A stretch of 64,000 nucleotides of DNA, from assembly GCF_003797775.2 (NCBI RefSeq), contig NZ_CP060725.1, positions 2,164,001 through 2,228,000 of the forward strand. The letters run 5' to 3'. This stretch comes from Sphingopyxis sp. OPL5 (GTDB lineage: Bacteria > Pseudomonadota > Alphaproteobacteria > Sphingomonadales > Sphingomonadaceae). The translations under genes and the position numbers were made by a program. Under the pieces are notes generated by a model. It was not told the DNA's origin. It searched no databases and saw only the letters and a program-made list of their open reading frames with translations. Positions within the stretch are counted from its first letter, which is position 1; every line of letters starts with the position of its first letter. Below, piece after piece: positions 54,083 to 61,452 of the stretch.

Positions 54083-54279
54083 AAAATCCGTCAAAAGGGC
54101 GGCTGACGGGCCAAAGAAAAACAGGCGGGGGACTTAGTTTCTGTACCCGCCTGCGGCCATCATCCGACTGCGTGTCCGAACCGTTTGCCGGGTCTCTCGA
54201 CTTGAAGCCGATGCAACCCACGGGACGACCTACGCGTTAATCTGTCGGCGCCACTTATTGTGCGCCGCAACAATGTCAA
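54083..54279 (-). ncRNA. Leader or small RNA ahead of sleB with intrinsic terminator
   Basis: On the leftward strand a perfect -35 box TTGACA lies at 54274-54279 (over the DUF1491 stop). The 120 bases that follow have no gene and can fold into several stems, including GGGT/ACCC around GGCTTCAAGTC. An intrinsic terminator at 54113-54153 follows: arms CAGGCGGG/CCCGCCTG and TTTTTCTTT. The start of sleB comes 31 bases later. This is the layout of a riboswitch or attenuator, or a stand-alone small RNA of about 130 bases. No known class could be named. Confidence 0.5.
54113..54153 (-). terminator. Intrinsic terminator upstream of sleB
   Basis: Eight-base arms CAGGCGGG and CCCGCCTG (54122-54129, 54146-54153) pair perfectly around a 16-base loop and are followed by TTTTTCTTT on the transcribed strand. 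It can end the DUF1491/ptsN transcript or a leader of sleB. Confidence 0.75.
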
Positions 54280-54614
54280 GCCAGTTCGGCCCACTCGGCG
54301 ACGAGTCGTGGCGCATCCGCGATGTCCAGTTCGACGATCCAGAGGTCGGGATCGGCTTTTTTGCGCCGGTCGAGATAAGCGGTGCGTGCCGCTTCATCAT
54401 CGCCGGCCAATGCGCCGACATCTTCCCACATATAAGCGCCGGTCATGGAAAAACGCCGTTCGAGCAGCGGTCCGGCGATACCGCGCGCGCGGCACTGGAT
54501 CAATATCACCCCTGATTGGGCGTCGCCCGAGGCGAGAATCGTCGCGAAGCCGCCCGCCGCGTCGGTGCGGCGGAGCAGAAGATCGATCAGGAAGCGGCTG
54601 GTCAGCCGCGTCAT
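54276..54614 (-). CDS. DUF1491 family protein
   Basis: The 112-residue protein belongs to a small alphaproteobacterial family of unknown role. It starts MTRLTSRFLIDLLLRRTDAA and carries GGFATILASGDAQSGVILIQ, the two-strand start of the fold, then ARTAYLDRRKKADPDLWIVELD near the C-terminus. It follows ptsN by 27 bases on the same strand, so it is probably co-transcribed with it. No activity is known. Confidence 0.8.
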   Translation of the reverse strand: MTRLTSRFLIDLLLRRTDAAGGFATILASGDAQSGVILIQCRARGIAGPLLERRFSMTGAYMWEDVGALAGDDEAARTAYLDRRKKADPDLWIVELDIADAPRLVAEWAELA

Positions 54615-54641
54615 GCAGGGGTTTCCGGCACTGGTGCGGCG

Positions 54642-55106
54642 TCAGGCCGCGTCACGCGTTTCGCTGTCGGCGAGCAGCGCATATAGCGCTTCGTCGCTCT
54701 TCGCGCCGCGCAGCCGGTCGGCGATCGCCTCGTTGCGGAGCATGCGCGAGACGCCGGCGAGCGCTTTCAGATGGTCGGCACCGGCATCGAGCGGCGAGAG
54801 CAGCACGAACAGCAGATCGACGGGCAGGCCGTCGACGGCCTGGAAATCGATCGGCCGCGACAGCTGAAGGAACAGGCCGCGCACCCCGGTTAGGTCGGCC
54901 ATCTTGGCGTGCGGCAAAGCGATGCCGCGGCCAAAGCCGGTCGATCCCAGCCGCTCGCGTTCGAGCAGGGCTTCGCTAACCTCGCCCGAATCGAGCCCGA
55001 GCGAACGCGCCGCGAGTTCGCCGACGAACGGGAACAGCGCCTTTTTCGAATCGAGCTGAACATGCGCGCGCACGGTCGCGGGATAAAGAAGGGAAGATAG
55101 GTTCAT
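54642..55106 (-). CDS. ptsN: PTS IIA-Ntr protein (PtsN)
   Basis: PtsN is the final phosphate acceptor of the nitrogen PTS, which tunes potassium transport, nitrogen and stress responses rather than sugar uptake. The 154-residue product starts MNLSSLLYPATVRAHVQL and has the phosphorylated histidine in FGRGIALPHAKM. It follows hpf, as in the common rpoN-hpf-ptsN group, although rpoN is not here. The ATG at 55106 is preferred over the TTG at 55118. Confidence 0.92.
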   Translation of the reverse strand: MNLSSLLYPATVRAHVQLDSKKALFPFVGELAARSLGLDSGEVSEALLERERLGSTGFGRGIALPHAKMADLTGVRGLFLQLSRPIDFQAVDGLPVDLLFVLLSPLDAGADHLKALAGVSRMLRNEAIADRLRGAKSDEALYALLADSETRDAA

Positions 55107-55264
55107 CTTTTTGGTCAAATCTCAAACAGCCCGGCCAGCGCCCAGGTCGCCCTGACGGCAATCGTTCGCGGATCGTCGTGACGGCCCCCGCCATGCCGGC
55201 CCCGGCACCTTTGGGTGTATCGTTGGGCGCGGCCCTTAGGCCGGATGGCGGAGAAAATCCAGTC

Positions 55265-55837
55265 CTATTGCGGTTCGACCCAGCCGATGGTGCCGTCGGT
55301 CCGGCGATAGACCATGTTGTGTGCGCCGGTCTTGCTGTTGACGAAGAGCAGCGCGTTGGTGTTCCTGAGGTCGAGCATCATCACCGCGTCGGAGACGCTG
55401 CTGCTGGGAATATCGACGCGCGTTTCGGCGATGATCGCGGGGGCGTCGCCCGCATCCTCTTCCTCGCTGCCGCTGTCGAAAACGATGTAGCTGGCATTGT
55501 CCTGGATCTCGTCGACCGTCGGCGAGGGTGCACCCGACCCGTTGCGGTCCTTCAGCCGGCGCATGTAGCGGCGGAGCTGTTTTTCGATGCGTTCGGCCGC
55601 GCCCTCGAAAGCGACATGGGCGTCCTGCGCCTGGCCATGCCCCTTGAGCACGAGGCCCTGCATCACATGCGCGACGATGTCGCACTGAAAACTGTCGTGC
55701 GGCCCCTTGCCGAAGGTGGCGTGCGCGCCGATCGCGCGGGAGAAATATTTGTCGGCAATCGCGTTCATCCGATCCGACACGTGCGACTGCAGCGCTTCGC
55801 CGGTTTCGATCTGGTGGCCAGAGACGCGGATTTCCAT
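55265..55837 (-). CDS. hpf: Long-form ribosome hibernation promoting factor
   Basis: HPF binds between the ribosome heads in stationary phase and forms 100S dimers. The 190-residue product is the long form: the N-terminal domain starts MEIRVSGHQIETGEALQSHV with ADKYFSRAIGAHATFGKGP, and the C-terminal dimerisation domain runs from about 135 to the end (ETRVDIPSSSVSDAVMMLDL, AHNMVYRRTDGTIGWVEPQ). A charged, acidic linker joins them. It lies ahead of ptsN on the same strand. Confidence 0.94.
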   Translation of the reverse strand: MEIRVSGHQIETGEALQSHVSDRMNAIADKYFSRAIGAHATFGKGPHDSFQCDIVAHVMQGLVLKGHGQAQDAHVAFEGAAERIEKQLRRYMRRLKDRNGSGAPSPTVDEIQDNASYIVFDSGSEEEDAGDAPAIIAETRVDIPSSSVSDAVMMLDLRNTNALLFVNSKTGAHNMVYRRTDGTIGWVEPQ

Positions 55838-55881
55838 TTTTCTTCTCCTTCTTGGCCGGCGCGATGGTCAGGGAATGGTCA

Positions 55882-56586
55882 TCACACCGTGTCGAGCCAC
55901 AGCGGCTGGTTGAGCCCCGTGACAAATTCGGCATGGCGCGCCAGTTCGGCGGCCGATGCCATATGCGGGCGCGGTTCGCGCCATGGTTGGTCGGGTGAGG
56001 AAGATGCGGCGGCGGTTGCTGCCAGTGACGAGGCCACCTGCGCCGCCGGCCTGGCGGCGAGTCCGAGTCCGATCTGCCGCCCGCCGGTCATTTCGATATA
56101 GAGATGCGCGAGCAGCTCGGCATCGAGCAACGCGCCATGCTTGACCCGGTGGCTGCGGTCGATGCCGTAACGCGTACACAGCGCATCGAGGCTGTGCTTG
56201 GCGCCGGGGTGAAGCTTGCGCGCCATCTGCACCGTGCAGCACATACGCGTCATGTCGAGCGCCGGACGCCCGGCGCGTGCGAGTTCGGCGTTGACGAAGC
56301 CGAAATCGAACACCGCATTATGCGCGACCAGCGGTGCATCGCCGAGAAATTCGAGCAGATCGTCGACGCGCGCCGCGAACAGCGGCTTGTCCGACAGGAA
56401 ACCGATCGACAGCCCGTGGACCGCTTCGGCGGCGGCGGGCATGTCGCGTTCGGGGTTAAAATAGGCGTGGAAGCTCTGGCCGGTTTCGCGGCGGTCGACC
56501 AGTTCGATACACCCGATTTCGACCAGCCTGTCCCCGGTTCTGGGGTCGAGCCCCGTGGTTTCCGTATCGAAGATAATCTCTCGCAT
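55882..56586 (-). CDS. dnaQ: DNA polymerase III epsilon subunit (proofreading exonuclease)
   Basis: DnaQ proofreads newly made DNA in the replicase core. The 234-residue protein has the DEDDh exonuclease residues: IIFDTETTG near residue 5, LVAHNAVFDFGFV, and HGALLDAELLAHL with the catalytic histidine and last aspartate. The tail after about residue 185 should hold the polymerase-binding part. I start at the ATG at 56586; the ATG at 56616 would overlap coaE and add ten residues. It is one of the genes near the origin. Confidence 0.95.
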   Translation of the reverse strand: MREIIFDTETTGLDPRTGDRLVEIGCIELVDRRETGQSFHAYFNPERDMPAAAEAVHGLSIGFLSDKPLFAARVDDLLEFLGDAPLVAHNAVFDFGFVNAELARAGRPALDMTRMCCTVQMARKLHPGAKHSLDALCTRYGIDRSHRVKHGALLDAELLAHLYIEMTGGRQIGLGLAARPAAQVASSLAATAAASSSPDQPWREPRPHMASAAELARHAEFVTGLNQPLWLDTV

Positions 56587-56605
56587 CGAACCCGCAATAT
56601 TGACC

Positions 56606-57229
56606 CTATCGGGCATGGAAACAAGAGGCGATGGCGCGAATCTGGCGATGCGTCGCGCTTTTCGGGCGACCCGTTTCGATGATGAAATCGGCGCGCGCGC
56701 GCTTGACGCGGTCAGGGACCTGGAGCCGGCGGATCGCCTTGAGCTTCGCGGCGGTCATGCCCGGCCGCCGCATCACACGCTTACGCTGCATCCAGGCGGG
56801 GGCCGAGACGACGGCGATCGCGCCGACGCGTCGCCAGCCGCCCTTTTCGAACAACAGCGGGACATCGAGCACGACGACGTCGCGCGCGCGGTGCCGGGCG
56901 AGGAAGCGTTTCTGTGCCCGGCCGACCGCGGGGTGGACGATCGCCTCGAGCGCGGCGAGTTCGTGCATATTGCCAAGCACTTGCGCGCCGAGCTTTTGCC
57001 GGTCCACGCCGTTCGGCCCGGTGGTGCCGGGAAAGCGCGCCTCGATCGCGGCAACGAGCGCGCCGCCGGGACCCTGCAGCCGATGCACCTCGGCATCGGC
57101 GTCGAACACCGGGATGCCCTCGGCGATGAACATCTTTGCCGCCGTCGATTTGCCCATGCCGATCGACCCGGTGAGGCCGAGAAGGAAGGGACGGCGGAGC
57201 CGCGACGCGGGACGCTTGTAGTGACTCAT
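56606..57229 (-). CDS. coaE: Dephospho-CoA kinase
   Basis: CoaE adds the 3'-phosphate in the last step of CoA synthesis. The 207-residue product has the P-loop LGLTGSIGMGKSTAAKMF near residue 18, FDADAEVHRL and DVPLLFEKGGW of the family, and a basic C-terminal part. The first 16 residues (MSHYKRPASRLRRPFL) extend the usual start. Its ATG overlaps the aroE stop in an ATGA junction. Confidence 0.95.
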   Translation of the reverse strand: MSHYKRPASRLRRPFLLGLTGSIGMGKSTAAKMFIAEGIPVFDADAEVHRLQGPGGALVAAIEARFPGTTGPNGVDRQKLGAQVLGNMHELAALEAIVHPAVGRAQKRFLARHRARDVVVLDVPLLFEKGGWRRVGAIAVVSAPAWMQRKRVMRRPGMTAAKLKAIRRLQVPDRVKRARADFIIETGRPKSATHRQIRAIASCFHAR

Positions 57230-58044
57230 GCGGTGAGCAACGCGCGCAATTCCTCGTCGCGCCCCTCGGGCGGCGCCTTGCCGAAGAAGAGTTCGAAGGC
57301 GAGTGCGGCCTGGCCGATCAGCATGTCGAGGCCATCGACCGTGTCGAGTCCGCGCGACTCGGCGGCGCGCAGCAAGCCGGTCTTGAGCGGCGCATAGACG
57401 AGGTCATAGACGATCGCATCTTCGGCGAGCGGCGACAGGTCGAGGTCGAGCGGCGGCTGGCCGGTCATGCCCAGGCTGCTGCTGTTCACTAGCAGCGCGG
57501 CGGGGGGCAGCGCGGCATCGAGCGCAACGACGTCCCCCTTGAGACCGAAGGTCGCGAGCAGTCCCATGGCTTTCAACGGACTGCGATTGAGGATGGTGAC
57601 CGGCCCGACCTTAGCGCGGGCAAGCGCAAACAGCACCGCCCGCGCCGCGCCGCCCGCGCCGACGACGACGACCGGCGCGCCCTCGAGGTCAAGTTCGGCG
57701 AGTGGGGCATAGAAGCCCGCGGCATCGGTGTTGGTGCCGATCAGCGCGCCGCCCGGCTGGTGCACCACCGTGTTCATCGCGCCGATCGTGCCGCGCACAT
57801 CGCCGGGATCGTCGACGAAATCCATCACCGCCAGCTTGTGCGGGATGGTGACGTTGCAACCCCGCCAGTCGGGATCGTTACGGCGTTCGGCGATATAGGC
57901 GGCGAGATCGTCGGGCTTTACATGCGCACGGCGATAATCGCCGTTGAGGCCCAGCGCCTTGAGCCAGAAACCGTGGATCAGCGGCGACTTGCTGTGCGCG
58001 ATCGGGTCGCCGATCACTTCGGCATAAGGAACGCCGCCGCTCAT
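57226..58044 (-). CDS. aroE: Shikimate dehydrogenase
   Basis: AroE reduces 3-dehydroshikimate with NADPH in aromatic amino acid synthesis. The 272-residue product shows the shikimate-binding VIGDPIAHSKSPLIHGFWL at residue 10, GCNVTIPHK with the catalytic lysine, and the NADP fold with VVVVGAGGAARAVLFAL. The NRSPLKA segment is used to bind the NADP phosphate. It overlaps maf upstream and coaE downstream by four bases, so the run is one operon. Confidence 0.96.
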   Translation of the reverse strand: MSGGVPYAEVIGDPIAHSKSPLIHGFWLKALGLNGDYRRAHVKPDDLAAYIAERRNDPDWRGCNVTIPHKLAVMDFVDDPGDVRGTIGAMNTVVHQPGGALIGTNTDAAGFYAPLAELDLEGAPVVVVGAGGAARAVLFALARAKVGPVTILNRSPLKAMGLLATFGLKGDVVALDAALPPAALLVNSSSLGMTGQPPLDLDLSPLAEDAIVYDLVYAPLKTGLLRAAESRGLDTVDGLDMLIGQAALAFELFFGKAPPEGRDEELRALLTA

Positions 58045-58637
58045 GATGGCGCAAGCCCGGTCGCGCGCAGCCACGACAGCAGCGGAAGCATCGGCATGCC
58101 GATGATGGTCCAGGGATCGCCCTCGACCCGGTCGAACAATTGCACCCCCGCCCCCTCGATTTCGTAACAGCCGACGGTCCAGCGGATGCTGTCCCAGTTT
58201 TGCGCGACATAGTCGGCGATGAAGGCGTCCGACAAGGGGCGCATCCACAGTTTCGCTTCACCGATCGCGCGCCACACCGGCGCCCCGTCGCGCGCGGCGA
58301 CCGCGGCGCTGAACAGGCGGTGTCGGGTTCCCGACAGGCGGCGGAGATGGTCGGCGGCCTCCTCCGGGCTCTCCGGCTTGCTCAGCATCGCGCCATCATC
58401 GAGCGCAAGGGTCGAATCGGCACCGAGCACGGTGATCCCCGGAAGCCGCGACGAAATCTTGATCGCCTTCGCCTCGGCCAGCGCGTCGGCGATGTTGCGC
58501 GGGGTCTGGCCCGCGGCGTGCAGCGACGCGGTCAGCGCCACCTCGTCGACATGCGCGGCGCTGGTTTCGAAGGTCAGCCCGGCAGCGCGGAGCATCGCGG
58601 CGCGGCCGCTGCTTTGCGAGGCGAGGAGCAAGGTCAT
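58041..58637 (-). CDS. maf: Maf family nucleoside triphosphate pyrophosphatase
   Basis: Maf proteins hydrolyse non-canonical or selected nucleotides (dTTP, UTP, or 7-methyl-GTP types) to the monophosphates and affect septum formation when overmade. The 198-residue product has LASQSSGRAAMLRAAGLTFE at the start, the GADSTLAL core near residue 70 and RLSGTRHRLFSAAVA. Which Maf subclass it belongs to is not decided. Both ends overlap neighbours by ATGA. Confidence 0.92.
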   Translation of the reverse strand: MTLLLASQSSGRAAMLRAAGLTFETSAAHVDEVALTASLHAAGQTPRNIADALAEAKAIKISSRLPGITVLGADSTLALDDGAMLSKPESPEEAADHLRRLSGTRHRLFSAAVAARDGAPVWRAIGEAKLWMRPLSDAFIADYVAQNWDSIRWTVGCYEIEGAGVQLFDRVEGDPWTIIGMPMLPLLSWLRATGLAPS

Positions 58638-59446
58638 GCCGCGCCGCGGTCCTCGACCAGCTTGATCACCGCGGCGGCGGTTTCCTCGATCGAGCGGCGC
58701 GTCACATCGATCACCGGCCAGCCATTGTCGGCGAACATGCGGCGCGCATAGGCGAGTTCGGCCTTGACGGTTTCATCGTCGACATAAGGCGTCTCGGGGG
58801 CCTGGTTGAGCGCGAGCAGCCGGTTACGGCGCACCTGCACCAGCCGGTCGAGCCCGGTGGTCAGCCCGACGACCAACGGTTTCTTGAGCTGATAGAGTGC
58901 GTCGGGGGGCGGCGATTCGGGGACGATCGGGATGTTGGCGGTCTTGAAACCGCGGTTGGCGAGATAGATGCTCGTCGGGGTTTTCGAGGTGCGCGACACG
59001 CCCGCGAGGACAATATCGGCCTGTTCCCAATTTTCCCAGCCGATCCCGTCGTCGTGCGCGACGGTGAACTGGATCGCCTCGACCCGCGCGAAATAAGCGG
59101 CGTCAAGCTGGTGCTGACGGCCGGGGCGCGCCTTGGCTTCCTGCCCCAGCATTTGCGACAGCGCATCGGTCACCGCGTCGAGCGCGGCGACGAGCGGCAG
59201 GTCGCGCGCCCGCGCGCGGCGTTCGAGGCTGACGCGCAGGTCGCCGTTGACGAGGGTGAACAGGATCATCCCCGGGCTCGCCTCGACCTCGGCCATGATC
59301 CGGTCGAGATGCGATTCCGAGCGCACCATCGGCCAGAAATGGCGGACCACTTCGACATCGTCGAACTGGGCGATCGCCGCCTTGGCGATATTTTCGAGCG
59401 TTTCGCCCGTGGAATCGGATATGAGGTGAAGGTGGAGCCGGCCCAT
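58634..59446 (-). CDS. ppsR: Pyruvate, water dikinase regulatory protein (PpsR, DUF299)
   Basis: PpsR is a bifunctional kinase/pyrophosphorylase that switches PEP synthase off and on. The 270-residue product has LHLISDSTGETLENIAKAAI at the N-terminus and the P-loop-like GVSRTSKTPTSIYLA near residue 155. From the ATG at 59446 it is complete; a longer frame reaches 59593 but runs into the origin region and lacks family sequence. In alphaproteobacteria this gene type often lies beside hemE at the origin, as here. Confidence 0.93.
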   Translation of the reverse strand: MGRLHLHLISDSTGETLENIAKAAIAQFDDVEVVRHFWPMVRSESHLDRIMAEVEASPGMILFTLVNGDLRVSLERRARARDLPLVAALDAVTDALSQMLGQEAKARPGRQHQLDAAYFARVEAIQFTVAHDDGIGWENWEQADIVLAGVSRTSKTPTSIYLANRGFKTANIPIVPESPPPDALYQLKKPLVVGLTTGLDRLVQVRRNRLLALNQAPETPYVDDETVKAELAYARRMFADNGWPVIDVTRRSIEETAAAVIKLVEDRGAA

Positions 59447-59784
59447 CGCCGCACATGGCGCAAAGCCGCAGAAAAAGGCAAGCAATGAAGCGTTCGGGCC
59501 GGCTGTGGATAAGTTTCGGGACAAGTGGGGGGAGCAAATCGGCACGGTGGATTCATCCCCGGCGGCGCCGATTCCACCCCACGGCTTGTCCACAGCGAAG
59601 GCATCTTATCCACAGGCTGTGAATTAGGGGGAAAGCCCGCCGCGACTCCTTGGCAAAGATCATCGCCGCGCGAGTCAAGTTGTTGGCAAAAGCGGCGGCG
59701 CTGCCTAAAGCCGCGCTATCCGCCCGCCAACAAACCACCACCATATTCTTATATATTATATTGGAAGAGAAAGAGGTCCGCGCC
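59447..59784. other. oriC: Likely chromosomal replication origin (oriC)
   Basis: This 338-base spacer between ppsR (leftward) and hemE (rightward) has no gene. It has two perfect DnaA boxes, TGTGGATAA (59504-59512, inverted) and TTATCCACA (59606-59614), plus TTGTCCACA (59586-59594) and a weaker TGTGAATTA (59618-59626). GANTC methylation sites occur at 59550, 59570, 59644 and 59672. The direct repeat TTGGCAAA lies at 59650-59657 and 59683-59690. The origin beside hemE is known from Caulobacter and Rickettsia. The genes on both sides point away from it. Confidence 0.88.
59741..59764. other. AT-rich unwinding element of oriC
   Basis: CATATTCTTATATATTATAT and the next few bases form the most AT-rich stretch of this size that I noticed in the window, right beside the DnaA boxes. 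It fits a DNA unwinding element where the helicase is loaded, and may overlap the hemE promoter. Confidence 0.7.
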
Positions 59785-60807
59785 ATGGCTTCCCGTAAGA
59801 GCTTGCTCGCGACGCTGCGCGGGGCGCGGCAAGACAGGCCGCCGCTCTGGCTGATGCGCCAGGCAGGACGCTATCTTCCCGAATATCGCGCCCTTCGCGA
59901 AACCAAGGGCGGTTTCCTCGAGCTGTGCTACGATCCCGAAGCCGCCGCGGAAGTGACACTGCAGCCGATCCGTCGTTTCGGCTTCGACGGTTCGATCCTG
60001 TTTTCGGACATCCTCGTCATCCCGCACGCACTGGGACAGGATCTGTGGTTCGAGGCCGGCGAGGGCCCACGGCTCGCCCCGCCGCTCGTCGACCGTGCGC
60101 TGGCGTCGCTCGAGGCCGCGCCGCAACGGCTCGACCCCGTCTATGCCACCGTGGCGCGCGTCTCGGGCGCCTTGCCGCCCGAGACGACCTTCCTGGGCTT
60201 TGCAGGAAGTCCCTGGACGGTCGCGACCTATATGATCGCTGGCGCGGGGTCGAAGGACCAGGCGGCGGCGCGGCGCATGGCGTTCGGCGATCCGGCGGCG
60301 TTCCAGGCGATCATCGACGCAATTGTCGACCTCAGCACCACCTATCTCTCCGGCCAGATCGAAAACGGGGTCGAGGCGGTGCAATTGTTCGATAGCTGGG
60401 CGGGCAGCCTCAGCCCTGCGCAATTCGAACGCTGGGTGATCGCGCCCAATGCCGAGATAGTGCGTCGGCTGAAGGCGCTGCATCCCGATACGCCGATCAT
60501 CGGTTTTCCGAAAGGAGCAGGCGGCAAGCTGGCAGCCTATGCGAACGAAGTCGGCACCGATGCGGTCGGTCTCGACGAGACGGTCGATCCGGTGTGGGCC
60601 GATGCCGTTCTGCCAGCGCATCTGCCGGTGCAGGGCAACCTCGACCCGTTGGCGCTCGTCGCCGGCGGCGAAGCGCTCGATACGGCGATCGACCGCATCC
60701 TTGCGGCCTTCCGCCATCGCCCCCATATCTTCAATCTCGGCCATGGGATCGTGCCCGACACCCCGATCGCCCATGTCGAACATCTGATCAAGCGCGTGCG
60801 AGGATAG
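59785..60807 (+). CDS. hemE: Uroporphyrinogen decarboxylase
   Basis: HemE removes four acetate carboxyls from uroporphyrinogen III in haem synthesis. The 340-residue protein has the conserved RPPLWLMRQAGRYLPEYRAL at residue 18, FSDILVIPHALGQDL with the catalytic aspartate, and FDSWAGSLSP near residue 205. I start at the ATG at 59785, which has AGAGAAAGAGG ahead; the frame extends upstream, but that part is the origin. Its place beside the origin is conserved in alphaproteobacteria. hemJ follows by two bases. Confidence 0.97.
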   Translation: MASRKSLLATLRGARQDRPPLWLMRQAGRYLPEYRALRETKGGFLELCYDPEAAAEVTLQPIRRFGFDGSILFSDILVIPHALGQDLWFEAGEGPRLAPPLVDRALASLEAAPQRLDPVYATVARVSGALPPETTFLGFAGSPWTVATYMIAGAGSKDQAAARRMAFGDPAAFQAIIDAIVDLSTTYLSGQIENGVEAVQLFDSWAGSLSPAQFERWVIAPNAEIVRRLKALHPDTPIIGFPKGAGGKLAAYANEVGTDAVGLDETVDPVWADAVLPAHLPVQGNLDPLALVAGGEALDTAIDRILAAFRHRPHIFNLGHGIVPDTPIAHVEHLIKRVRG

Positions 60808-60809
60808 GC

Positions 60810-61259
60810 ATGGAACTGGCAGGTTTCCTGGGATCGGCGACCTTGTGGGTCAAGGCGGCGCATGTCATCTTCGTGATCTTCTTCATGGCCGGGCTGTTCA
60901 TGATGCCGCGTTTTTTCGTCTATCATCACCAGTGTCCGGTGGGGTCCGAGGAAGATGCGAAATGGATCGAGCGTGAGGACCGGCTGCGCAGGATCATCCT
61001 CAATCCGGCGATCATGGTCGTGTGGATACTGGGGCTGATGCTCGCCTTTAACGGTTCCTATTGGAACCAGGGCTGGTTTCTGGTCAAATTCGTGATCGTG
61101 ATCGCGCTGTCGGGCTATCACGGCTGGATGATCGGCTATTTCAAGAAGCTCGCCAAGGGTGAGCGCCCCTTGACCGAGAAACAGCTTCGCATGCTGAATG
61201 AGGTGCCGGGCGTCGCGGCCGCGGTGATCGTCATTCTGGCAGTCGTTCGCCCCTTTTGA
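60810..61259 (+). CDS. hemJ: Protoporphyrinogen IX oxidase HemJ (UPF0093)
   Basis: HemJ is the membrane oxidase that turns protoporphyrinogen IX into protoporphyrin IX in bacteria lacking HemG or HemY. The 149-residue product has four hydrophobic helices, with WVKAAHVIFVIFFMAGLFMM and the conserved histidine, PRFFVYHH next, then LSGYHGWMIGYFKK near residue 100. It lies two bases after hemE and should be co-transcribed, giving two haem steps in one unit. Confidence 0.92.
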   Translation: MELAGFLGSATLWVKAAHVIFVIFFMAGLFMMPRFFVYHHQCPVGSEEDAKWIEREDRLRRIILNPAIMVVWILGLMLAFNGSYWNQGWFLVKFVIVIALSGYHGWMIGYFKKLAKGERPLTEKQLRMLNEVPGVAAAVIVILAVVRPF

Positions 61260-61283
61260 TCCATCGGTGCAGCGCAGCGCCGA

Positions 61284-61310
61284 TTGACTTGGACAAAAGC
61301 CGGTTATAGG
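61284..61310 (+). promoter_or_regulatory. Candidate rho promoter
   Basis: TTGACT (61284-61289) and TATAGG (61305-61310) stand 15 bases apart, a slightly short spacing. The leader to the rho ATG would be about 140 bases, and long rho leaders are common for autoregulation. The match is by eye only. Confidence 0.45.
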
Positions 61311-61452
61311 GGCCGATCAACCCCGTTTCCTGCGGGCGGCGCTTCCATGCGCCGAGCTATCTGTAACGGTTGTCCCACGACCGGATAGGCACCAGCCGGT
61401 GCGACGAAACTAGTCTCCATATCTTCTTATATTCATACCCGGAATCCATCCC

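Noticed and set aside
53979..54221. An 80-codon leftward frame across the sleB leader
   Set aside because: It overlaps sleB in another frame, has no family features and crosses the terminator hairpin.
59650..59784. N-terminal extension of HemE through the origin
   Set aside because: The extra residues are not in the HemE family, codon use is poor, and the good ribosome-binding site is just before 59785.
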